Below, in pieces: positions 57,016-64,000 of a stretch of 64,000 nucleotides of DNA. Positions within the stretch are counted from its first letter, which is position 1. Each line of letters starts with the position of its first letter. Made by a program: the position numbers and the translations under genes. The notes beneath the pieces were generated by a model, which was given only the letters and a program-made list of their open reading frames with translations, ran no database searches and had not been told where the DNA came from. The DNA comes from Candidatus Pantoea floridensis. GTDB lineage: Bacteria; Pseudomonadota; Gammaproteobacteria; Enterobacterales; Enterobacteriaceae. Location: the NCBI RefSeq assembly GCF_900215435.1, contig NZ_OCMY01000001.1:1612001-1676000 (forward strand), written 5' to 3'.

Positions 57016-58527
57016 CTATTCGTTGATGCGGCGCAGCGAATCCGTTGTTGGATCCGTGGCGTTTTCATCAACCGCGGGATCGTCAGCCCAATCTTCATCC
57101 GCCTCTTCCGGCTGCGCCTGTTCCACCAGCTGTGGATTGATAGGCCGCTTGATCTCGACACCCAGCGAGCGGAAGGCTTCACTTTGCGCAATCAGGTTGC
57201 CGCGCCCTTCTGACAACTTTTTCATCGCCTGATGATAACTTTGCTGCGCTTTATCCAGATTATGCCCAATGCCGCTCATGTCATCGACGAACAGCCGCAT
57301 CTTGTCATACAGCCGCGTCGCCCGATCGGCGATACGCTGCGCGTTGCGGCTTTGATGCTCGTAACGCCAGAGATTGTTAATGGTACGCAGCGCCACCAGC
57401 AGCGTCGTTGGACTCACCAGCATAATATTCTGCTGTAACGCTTCGCTGATCAGCTCTGGCTGGCGATCGATGGCCAGCAGAAACGCGGGCTCCACCGGGA
57501 TAAACATCAACACATAATCCAGAGAGCGTAAACCGGGCAATTGTTGGTAATCTTTTCGGCCGAGCAGCCGAATATGGCCGCGCATGGCATTGACGTGCTC
57601 CTGAATCGCCTGCTCACGCGTGGCTTCATCGTCAGCATTGAAATAGCGCTCGTAGGCCACCAACGTCATTTTGGCGTCAATCACCACATCTTTGCCCTGC
57701 GGCAGTCGGACGATAACATCCGGCTGCATCCTGCCCTGCTGTTCCAGCTGCACGCTCACCTGCGTTTGGTATTCATGGCCTTCACGCAGACCTGAGGCTT
57801 CGAGTACGCGGCTGAGCACCACTTCGCCCCAGTTGCCCTGGATTTTATTATCGCCTTTCAGCGCTTTGGTGAGGTTAACCGCTTCCTGCGCCATCTGTGC
57901 GTTCAGTTGCTGCAACTGACGGATTTCATGCGTCAGCGTATGACGTTCGCGCGCTTCCAGGCCAAAGCTGTCATTCACCTGTCTGCGGAAACCGTCCAGC
58001 TGTTCACGCAGCGGAGCAATCAGGCTATTCAGACTCTGACGGTTTTGTTCATCGACACGTCGTCCACTGTTTTCGAAAATGCGATTCGCCAGGTTTTCAA
58101 ACTGCGCGCTAAGGCGCTGCTCGCTATTGGTCAGCAGCCGCTGTTTCTCCTCGGCGCCGTAACGCGTCTCTTCAAGCCGAATGGTGACTTCGCGCAGTTC
58201 AGCTTCCTGGGCACTATTCACTTCAAGCTGATTACGCAATTCACGACTGAGCTGCTCACTTTCGCCGCGCCAGTAATCAAGCTGCTGTAAGCGCTCTTGC
58301 GCACCGCTAAGCGCGCCATGCAGTTGACGCAGCTCTTGTTCGCGCTGCTGGATCTGCTGCTGCAGGTGTTCGAGCTGCTGCTGTTGACGCTGCTGCGCCT
58401 CTTCCAACAGGCGACGCTCGGTGGTGAAGCTGGCGTGTTGATGACCGGCGCGCAGCTGGGCAATGATCCAGCCAATGCCCAGGCCGGCCAGTGCCAGCGC
58501 GCCGCTAATGATAAGTTGTTGATCCAT
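57016..58527 (-). CDS. rmuC: DNA recombination protein RmuC (503 aa)
   Basis: Predicted nuclease-like protein whose loss raises inversion between short repeats in E. coli. N-terminal membrane anchor (QQLIISGALALAGLGIGWIIAQ), a long Gln/Glu/Arg-rich coiled coil (residues about 35-230), then the conserved RmuC core with GNWGEVVLSRVLEASGLREG, QPDVIVRLPQGKDVVIDAKM and SPTTLLVALRTINNLWR. The C-terminus is acidic. ATG 58527 has a GGGGG site; the open frame extends 35 codons further but not in family form. E. coli RmuC is about 475 residues. Confidence 0.95.
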   Translation of the reverse strand: MDQQLIISGALALAGLGIGWIIAQLRAGHQHASFTTERRLLEEAQQRQQQQLEHLQQQIQQREQELRQLHGALSGAQERLQQLDYWRGESEQLSRELRNQLEVNSAQEAELREVTIRLEETRYGAEEKQRLLTNSEQRLSAQFENLANRIFENSGRRVDEQNRQSLNSLIAPLREQLDGFRRQVNDSFGLEARERHTLTHEIRQLQQLNAQMAQEAVNLTKALKGDNKIQGNWGEVVLSRVLEASGLREGHEYQTQVSVQLEQQGRMQPDVIVRLPQGKDVVIDAKMTLVAYERYFNADDEATREQAIQEHVNAMRGHIRLLGRKDYQQLPGLRSLDYVLMFIPVEPAFLLAIDRQPELISEALQQNIMLVSPTTLLVALRTINNLWRYEHQSRNAQRIADRATRLYDKMRLFVDDMSGIGHNLDKAQQSYHQAMKKLSEGRGNLIAQSEAFRSLGVEIKRPINPQLVEQAQPEEADEDWADDPAVDENATDPTTDSLRRINE

Positions 58528-58595
58528 AATTCCCCCGCGGATCGTCTCGCTGAGGGAAAAGGTAGAGGTGTACTGTATGAATGTCCAGACAATAT

Positions 58596-59867
58596 TTACC
58601 GCGTTTTGACGGTCAGCTTGCCCGCTTTCCACGCATCAATCAGGAAGAACGGCATGGGCAGCACCCATTCGGTTTCGTTCTGTATTTTAGCCGGATAGGT
58701 CCAGCTTTCTCCGTCATAAGTGATCTCAACCCGCTGCCAACCGTTTTCCGCATTATCCACGACACCCGCCATGCTGGAGAAGCCCGCGTTACTGCCGACA
58801 TGGAAACTGTTGGTTTGCCAGCGAATCGGTTGATGCGTCGGCCAAGGCTGTGCCTGATGGAAATGAAAAATATCATCGTGACTGAGCAAACTGTCTCGCA
58901 CCGTTGGCCACAGCGCCACTTTAAGGAAGTACTGATCGGTAAAGCGTTCGCTGCCTTGATACTGGGCGATAAAATCGCGCATCTGCTGTTCAACATTTCG
59001 GAACACGCCGTGACAGCCGCCCCACATGCCCGCGAGCAGCAGTTCGGTGTGAGTAAAGTAGTCACGCATATGGTGGAACCAATACGGTGAATTCAGCCAG
59101 GCTTCCACCGCCGCGACTTCGCGCTCTGACAGCAGCGAATCGGCATCACGCACGATAAAGCGTTTAACGCTGGGATCGTCCATCACCAGAAAACGCCACA
59201 GCGTAGGGAAGAGCATTTTTTCCTGCGACATATCCACCAGCTGGCTATTTGGCTGCTGCAGACGTTGCCAGACATGCTGCGGTACGCTGTCGTCGAGATA
59301 AATGCGGCAGATCCAGTCAGGATAAAGCTCGCGCGCCACTTCGATGTTTTTAATCAGCGTTTCACAGTAGCGTGGCTGATCGCCGAACAGGCTGAAGGCG
59401 ATGATATTCTCCGCGGGGTTACTGCGATGAAACGGCGGCGGCGCGGCGGAAGGTAACGCGACTTTCTGGCCCTTGCTGAAGGTCGCATCGGATTTCTCCA
59501 GCGACTCCAGGCCGTAACGCGCCACTTCATCGTGCTTTTCCAGCCAGCCGCAAACTTCCGTCAAGCCATCCAGCCAGGTTTCCGAGGCTTGTGCACGCTG
59601 CGCCGGCGGGGCCTGATAGACCTTCTGGTAAATCTTATACGCTTTTTTATATTCGCCCACACGCATCAGTGTTAGCGCGTAGTCGCTAAGCACCTGCATA
59701 TGCTGAGGCAAAACGCGCAGCACTTCTTCACAACACTGACGCGCAAGGGGATAGTTCGCAGCCGTCATGGCGGCGCGAAATCGTGCTGCTGCACCTTCAA
59801 CGCGTGATTGCGCAGCAGCGGGATTATTAAGGGAATGAGGGCGTGAGACAGAAACCATTTTGCGCAT
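58596..59867 (-). CDS. TPR-containing glycosyltransferase-like protein (423 aa)
   Basis: Not a gene I can name. The N-terminal third (residues about 25-125) is helical with TPR-like pairs (NYPLARQCCEEVLRVLP, GEYKKAYKIYQKVYQ). The C-terminal domain begins IIAFSLFGDQPRYCETLIKN and contains a DxD motif (Asp241-Ala-Asp243 in VRDADSLLSERE), then the conserved-looking HHMRDYFTHTELLLAGMWGG. This resembles nucleotide-sugar glycosyltransferases that attach sugars to protein or polysaccharide, but the donor and acceptor are unknown. No signal peptide, so it is probably cytoplasmic. It sits between rmuC and udp, which are adjacent in E. coli, so it is an accessory gene. The start could also be the ATG at 59858. 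Confidence 0.7.
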   Translation of the reverse strand: MRKMVSVSRPHSLNNPAAAQSRVEGAAARFRAAMTAANYPLARQCCEEVLRVLPQHMQVLSDYALTLMRVGEYKKAYKIYQKVYQAPPAQRAQASETWLDGLTEVCGWLEKHDEVARYGLESLEKSDATFSKGQKVALPSAAPPPFHRSNPAENIIAFSLFGDQPRYCETLIKNIEVARELYPDWICRIYLDDSVPQHVWQRLQQPNSQLVDMSQEKMLFPTLWRFLVMDDPSVKRFIVRDADSLLSEREVAAVEAWLNSPYWFHHMRDYFTHTELLLAGMWGGCHGVFRNVEQQMRDFIAQYQGSERFTDQYFLKVALWPTVRDSLLSHDDIFHFHQAQPWPTHQPIRWQTNSFHVGSNAGFSSMAGVVDNAENGWQRVEITYDGESWTYPAKIQNETEWVLPMPFFLIDAWKAGKLTVKTR

Positions 59868-59966
59868 AAGTAATTTCTCAGTAAGACTGAAATAGCGCGC
59901 ATTCTAATCAGGCAATTATTGAGCTCCCTATGGTCCTGGTCTCGAATTCATCCCTTGAATGGCGCA

Positions 59967-60728
59967 CTAAATTAAACGACGCGCGGCTTCAACAACAATT
60001 TTCACCGCATCACTTTCGGTCTGCTTCATGGTCGCCGCATCCGGAATCTCTTTCTGCGTACGGTTCACGATGACGCCAGCCACCATGCCGGCACGCAGCC
60101 CCTGACTGGCGCACATGGTTAACAGTGTAGCGGATTCCATCTCATAGTTAAGAACGCCCATTTGCTGCCACTCATTCATCGAGCCCTGGAAGCGATTCAC
60201 GACGCGGCCCGAGAAGGTGTCGTAGCGTTCCTGGCCAGGGTAGAAGGTGTCTGAAGAGGCGGTGATGCCAATGTGTGTTTTCGCGCCACACTCTTCCGCC
60301 GCAGCGACCAGCGCGGTGGTGCAGGCAAAATCGGCCACGGCCGGGAACTCCATCGGCGCAAAGTGCAGGCTGGCACCATCAAGGCGAACAGAGGCGGTGG
60401 TGACCAATACATCGCCAACATTAATATGCGGCTGAATCGCGCCGGTGGTGCCAACGCGCAGGAAAGTACGCACGCCAAGCTGCGCCAGCTCTTCTACCGC
60501 AATCGACGTGGATGGCCCGCCGATACCGGTTGAACACACCACCACAGGTTTTCCATCCACTTCCGCCAGATAGGTGGTGAACTCCCGATGTGAAGCCAGA
60601 TGCTGCGGATTGTCCATCAGCGCGGCAATTTTCTTCACGCGCTCTGGATCGCCGGGAACGATGGCAAGGGTGGCGCCTTTGAGGGAAGCTTTGGTAATAC
60701 CAAGGTGGAAAACGTCAGACTGGGCCAT
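59967..60728 (-). CDS. udp: uridine phosphorylase Udp (253 aa)
   Basis: Reversibly splits uridine to uracil and ribose-1-phosphate in pyrimidine salvage; cytosolic hexamer. The family signature [17 protein letters not shown] (phosphate and ribose binding), VGTTGAIQP and the C-terminal [11 protein letters not shown] are intact. 253 residues as in E. coli. GGAGT site before ATG 60728. Two CRP sites upstream suggest cAMP-CRP activation with CytR control, as known for udp in E. coli. Confidence 0.98.
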   Translation of the reverse strand: MAQSDVFHLGITKASLKGATLAIVPGDPERVKKIAALMDNPQHLASHREFTTYLAEVDGKPVVVCSTGIGGPSTSIAVEELAQLGVRTFLRVGTTGAIQPHINVGDVLVTTASVRLDGASLHFAPMEFPAVADFACTTALVAAAEECGAKTHIGITASSDTFYPGQERYDTFSGRVVNRFQGSMNEWQQMGVLNYEMESATLLTMCASQGLRAGMVAGVIVNRTQKEIPDAATMKQTESDAVKIVVEAARRLI

Positions 60729-60791
60729 AACAGACTCCTGCTAAATAGGGGGGATGTGCGCGCCACTCTACGTGAGCAGGCAGCATAATTA

Positions 60792-60807
60792 TGTGATTCA
60801 TTTCACC
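60792..60807. promoter_or_regulatory. CRP site, promoter-proximal (udp)
   Basis: TGTGATTCATTTCACC: one perfect half site (TGTGA) and a near-perfect second (TCACC for TCACA), six-base spacer. Lies 64 bp before the udp start. Its centre is 52 bp from the upstream CRP site. Confidence 0.75.
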
Positions 60808-60843
60808 ATCAACAATGAAACTTACATTATCAGAAAAATATTA

Positions 60844-60859
60844 TGTGATTATCGTCACA
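60844..60859. promoter_or_regulatory. CRP site, distal, perfect consensus (udp/dlhH)
   Basis: TGTGATTATCGTCACA is a perfect TGTGA-N6-TCACA site. Tandem CRP sites about 52-53 bp apart are the hallmark of CytR-regulated promoters such as deoP2 and udp in E. coli, where CytR binds between them. A CytR octamer was not clearly found. The site lies in the udp-dlhH divergent gap and could serve both. Confidence 0.85.
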
Positions 60860-61031
60860 CATTAACGCTGTGCAATTCTGAATTGCTACAAGCGGTGCTG
60901 TGTAAGTTCTTAGCGCAATGTTAATAGAGAAGAAGTATGCATGAAAAATTCCTCGGCACCCTACGTCAGTCTGGCTTACCTCAGCCAGGCTATAGTTACG
61001 TGATTGCGCAATGGCTAGCACGGAGAGAATA

Positions 61032-61868
61032 ATGAAAACCGAAGACAATATGACACAAAAAACGGCGCCCGGCGGCTTTGCGCCGGCAGTTCAGCCCACC
61101 GCAAGCAGCACCATTATTACCGCCAGCGACGCGATTCATGCGGGTGAAACCTCAGTCCCAAGCCAGGGCGAAAATCTGCCCGCCTATTATGCTCGGCCAA
61201 AAGCGTATCAGGGTACGCTGCCGGTCGTTTTAGTGGTGCAGGAGATTTTCGGGGTGCATGAGCATATCCGCGATATCTGCCGCCGTTTGGCGCTGGAAGG
61301 CTATCTGGCGATTGCCCCTGAGCTCTATTTCCGCGAAGGCGATCCTAACGATTACAACGACATTCCCACCTTGTTCAAAGAGTTGGTGAGCAAGGTGCCG
61401 GATACGCAGGTACTGTCCGATCTCGATCATGTGGCCAACTGGGCAGCACGCCATGATGGCGATATCCGTCGCCTGGCCATTACCGGTTTCTGCTGGGGCG
61501 GACGCATTAGCTGGCTGTTTGCTGCACACAATCCGCAGGTGCGTGCCGCAGTGGCGTGGTACGGCCGCTTAGACGGTGAAAAAACGCTGAAGCAGCAAAA
61601 GCATCCTATTGATATCGCGGTGGATTTGAATGCGCCGGTATTAGGATTGTACGGTGGTCAGGACGAGAGCATTCCGCTGGAGAGCATTGATAAGATGCGT
61701 CAGGCGCTGCATGCTGCCAATGCCAAAGCGGAGATCGTGGTGTATCCGGATGCCGGTCACGCCTTCAACGCCGATTACCGTGCGAGCTATCACGCGGATT
61801 CTGCTAAAGATGGCTGGCAACGCATGCTGGCGTGGTTCACGCAGCATGGCGTGGCGCCGAACGCGTAA
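61032..61868 (+). CDS. dlhH: dienelactone hydrolase family protein (278 aa)
   Basis: Alpha/beta hydrolase close to E. coli YsgA (DlhH). The dienelactone-hydrolase triad is visible: nucleophilic Cys in TGFCWGGR, Asp in YGGQDESIP and His in PDAGHAFN, and the block VVQEIFGVHEHIRDICRRLALEGY is conserved. The physiological substrate is not known. ATG 61032 has a GGAGAG site; alternative starts at 61011 and 61050 remain possible. Its place between udp and metE follows E. coli. Confidence 0.9.
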   Translation: MKTEDNMTQKTAPGGFAPAVQPTASSTIITASDAIHAGETSVPSQGENLPAYYARPKAYQGTLPVVLVVQEIFGVHEHIRDICRRLALEGYLAIAPELYFREGDPNDYNDIPTLFKELVSKVPDTQVLSDLDHVANWAARHDGDIRRLAITGFCWGGRISWLFAAHNPQVRAAVAWYGRLDGEKTLKQQKHPIDIAVDLNAPVLGLYGGQDESIPLESIDKMRQALHAANAKAEIVVYPDAGHAFNADYRASYHADSAKDGWQRMLAWFTQHGVAPNA

Positions 61869-61893
61869 TAAAAAAGGGGCGCTCATGCGCCCC
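61869..61893 (-). terminator. terminator of metE
   Basis: GGGGCGC (61876-61882) pairs with GCGCCCC (61887-61893) with a TCAT loop; on minus the stem is followed by TTTTTTATTA. It overlaps the dlhH stop codon region, so metE read-through would enter dlhH antisense. Confidence 0.88.
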
Positions 61894-61923
61894 AACGTAT
61901 TAACACAACCACTTTTACCGCAA

Positions 61924-64000
61924 TTACGCTTTTTCACCGCGCAGGTTTTGCGCCGCTTTCACCATGTTAGCCAGAGCCTGGCGCGTTTCCGTCCAGCCTC
62001 GGGTTTTCAAACCACAATCTGGGTTCACCCACAGACGCGCTTGCGGAATACTCTGCGCCGCTTTACGCAGCAGCTCTTCCATCCACTCCACGCTCGGTAC
62101 GTTAGGCGAGTGAATGTCGTAGACGCCGGGACCGATTTCGTTGGGATAGGCGAACTCTTTAAAGGTATCCAGCAGATCCATATCTGAACGTGACGTTTCG
62201 ATAGTGATGACATCCGCGTCCAACGCTGCGATTGAATCCATGATGTCGTTGAACTCGCAGTAACACATGTGGGTGTGAATCTGCGTGTTGTCTTGCGCTA
62301 TTGCGGCATTCAGGCGGAAGGCGTCGACCGCCCAGGCCAGGTACGCTGCCCAATCGGATTGATGCAGCGGCAGGCCTTCACGCAGCGCGGGTTCATCAAT
62401 CTGAATAATACCGATACCGGCTTTTTCCAAATCTTCCACTTCGTCACGCAGCGCCAGTGCAATCTGTTTGGCGATGGTTTCACGGGTCACATCTTCACGC
62501 GGGAAAGACCAGCAGAGAATGGTCACCGGGCCGGTCAGCATGCCTTTAACCGGTTTGTCGGTCAGCGACTGCGCGTATTTTGCCCACTCAACGGTAATCG
62601 CTTTAGGGCGGCTGACGTCGCCAATGATGATCGGCGGCTTAACGCAGCGTGAACCATAGCTCTGTACCCAACCATTTTGTGTAAATACGAAGCCGTCGAG
62701 GTTTTCGCCGAAGTACTCGACCATGTCGTTACGTTCTGCTTCACCGTGTACCAGCACGTCAAGGCCCAAACGTTCCTGCTCAACAATCGCCTGTTTAATG
62801 TGTTCGGCGATACCGGTGCGATAGTTAGCGCCGTCAATGTTACCTTTCTTAAAATCGAGGCGCAGACCGCGGATTTCAGTGGTTTGTGGGAATGAACCGA
62901 TGGTGGTGGTCGGCCATGCAGGCAAGTTGAAGCGCTTGCGCTGTGCTTTGGCACGCTCGGTATAGCTGCTGGTGCGTTCTACATCTTTCGCCTGAATTTT
63001 TGCCAGACGCTCACCAACCGCGGCATTGTGCACGCGCGTTGAGTTGGCTCGAGCACGAATCGGCGCACTCCACGCCACCAGAGAGGCGGCATCGTTGTTA
63101 TTTAGCGCCTTACTCAGCAACGCCAGCTCCGTACACTTCTGCAATGCAAAGGCGAACCAGCTTTTCACCTCGTCGTCGAGACGCGTTTCCACGCTCAAAT
63201 CGATGGGGCTGTGCAGCAGCGAGCAAGATGAACCGATCCACAGCTGTTTACGCTGGCCAACCAGCGGCTGCAGGCGTTCAAACCAGCTGCTGAGATCCGC
63301 ACGCCAAACGTTACGGCCGTTGATCACGCCGACGGACAGCAGCCAAGTTGCGGGGATCTGCTGGTTCAACTGCTGGATGTCATCTTTACCGTGTACCAGA
63401 TCAACGTGCAGACCTTGCACCGGCAGCGCTTTAATTACGTCGAGGTTCTGACCGATGCTGTCAAAGTAAGTGGTTAGCAGCAGTTTGCATTCGCCCTGCA
63501 GCACGTCGTAAGCCGCTTTGAACGCATCGCGCCATGCTTGCGGCAGTTCCAGCGCCAGCGCAGGCTCATCGATCTGCACCCATTCGATACCGCGTTTTTT
63601 CAGTTCAGCCAATACCTGTTTGTAGACGGGCAGGATCTCTTTGAGCAGTGACAGACGATCGAACGGCTCGCCTTTCACTTTACCCAGCCACAGATAGGTA
63701 ACCGGGCCGAGCACCACCGGTTTAACGTTGTGGCCTAACGCTAGCGCTTCATCAACTTCATCGAGCAGCTGTGTCCAGGTCAGTTTGAACTGCTGGCCCT
63801 GGCTGAATTCTGGCACCATGTAGTGATAATTGGTGTTGAACCATTTGGTCATTTCGGCCGCCGCCGCCGGTTCGCCGCTAGGTGCGCGGCCACGCCCCAG
63901 GCGGAACAATGTATCCAAATCAACAGAACCATCTTTGTTCTGGTGGCGCGCTGGCACGTTACCCAGCAGCAGGCTGGTGGTCAGTACGTGATCGTACCAG
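61924..64000 (-). CDS. metE: cobalamin-independent methionine synthase MetE, N-terminus cut off by the window edge
   Basis: Transfers a methyl group from 5-methyltetrahydropteroyl-triglutamate to homocysteine, the last step of methionine synthesis, without B12. The frame stays open to base 64000 ([14 protein letters not shown] before the first in-frame GTG), so about 692 of some 750 residues are visible. The C-terminal zinc site is present: His and Cys in [10 protein letters not shown], Glu in the following [10 protein letters not shown] region, and the last Cys in [13 protein letters not shown]. Repression by MetJ and activation by MetR are expected but the control region is outside. Confidence 0.97.
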   Translation of the reverse strand, partial: WYDHVLTTSLLLGNVPARHQNKDGSVDLDTLFRLGRGRAPSGEPAAAAEMTKWFNTNYHYMVPEFSQGQQFKLTWTQLLDEVDEALALGHNVKPVVLGPVTYLWLGKVKGEPFDRLSLLKEILPVYKQVLAELKKRGIEWVQIDEPALALELPQAWRDAFKAAYDVLQGECKLLLTTYFDSIGQNLDVIKALPVQGLHVDLVHGKDDIQQLNQQIPATWLLSVGVINGRNVWRADLSSWFERLQPLVGQRKQLWIGSSCSLLHSPIDLSVETRLDDEVKSWFAFALQKCTELALLSKALNNNDAASLVAWSAPIRARANSTRVHNAAVGERLAKIQAKDVERTSSYTERAKAQRKRFNLPAWPTTTIGSFPQTTEIRGLRLDFKKGNIDGANYRTGIAEHIKQAIVEQERLGLDVLVHGEAERNDMVEYFGENLDGFVFTQNGWVQSYGSRCVKPPIIIGDVSRPKAITVEWAKYAQSLTDKPVKGMLTGPVTILCWSFPREDVTRETIAKQIALALRDEVEDLEKAGIGIIQIDEPALREGLPLHQSDWAAYLAWAVDAFRLNAAIAQDNTQIHTHMCYCEFNDIMDSIAALDADVITIETSRSDMDLLDTFKEFAYPNEIGPGVYDIHSPNVPSVEWMEELLRKAAQSIPQARLWVNPDCGLKTRGWTETRQALANMVKAAQNLRGEKA

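Overview
The window is a stretch of core chromosome from a gamma-proteobacterium of the order Enterobacterales. The proteins match Escherichia coli families almost end to end, but the layout and some gene content differ. Three features point to Erwiniaceae, most likely Pantoea or Erwinia: thiC-thiE stand alone without thiFSGH, zraPSR is absent beside purD, and the metE-to-hemG block joins the murB-to-purH block through a single rRNA operon. The genus is an inference; no marker was compared against a database. I see no prophage, insertion sequence or CRISPR array.

Left to right. (1) 1-3.3 kb: an rRNA operon on the minus strand (23S cut by the window edge, tRNA-Glu, 16S, leader, promoters P2 and P1). 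(2) 3.4-11.5 kb: purHD behind a PurR operator on the plus strand, then yjaH, hupA, yjaG, nfi, hemE and nudC on minus, and rsd on plus. (3) 11.5-16.5 kb: a palindromic intergenic element, a TPP riboswitch, thiC-thiE, and the divergent pair yjiR/yjiS where E. coli has thiFSGH. (4) 16.5-30.8 kb: the transcription/translation block, transcribed leftwards from thrU-tyrU-glyT-thrT-tufB through secE-nusG, rplKA and rplJL to rpoBC, with the L11 promoter, the L10 leader and the rplL-rpoB attenuator recognisable. (5) 30.8-34.5 kb: an AT-rich non-coding stretch followed by coaA, birA and murB, all visibly more AT-rich than their surroundings. (6) 34.6-40.1 kb: a complete second rRNA operon (5S, 23S, tRNA-Glu, 16S, P2, P1). 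(7) 40.1-47.6 kb: hemG, trkH, yigZ and pepQ on minus, and fadBA on plus behind a FadR operator. (8) 47.7-56.9 kb: fre, ubiD, a pepE-type peptidase, rfaH, tatD, tatCBA and ubiB-ubiJ-ubiE. (9) 57-64 kb: rmuC, an unnamed TPR-glycosyltransferase gene, udp behind two CRP sites, a dienelactone hydrolase, and metE running off the right edge.

Most genes serve growth: rRNA, tRNA, elongation factor, RNA polymerase and ribosomal proteins, plus purine, haem, thiamine, ubiquinone, CoA, peptidoglycan and methionine synthesis, fatty-acid oxidation and twin-arginine export. Almost everything highly expressed reads leftwards, so the minus strand is probably the leading strand here.

The most interesting observations are: the loss of thiFSGH and its replacement by yjiR-yjiS; paired (compensatory) helix changes between the two rRNA operons, and two different tRNA-Glu genes in their spacers; a 20-bp exact repeat with a 14-bp palindrome in both the purH leader and the purH coding sequence; an 84-bp palindrome before the thiC riboswitch; the L11 promoter embedded in a perfect 13-bp hairpin; the AT-rich coaA-birA-murB island; and the uncharacterised TPR-glycosyltransferase.
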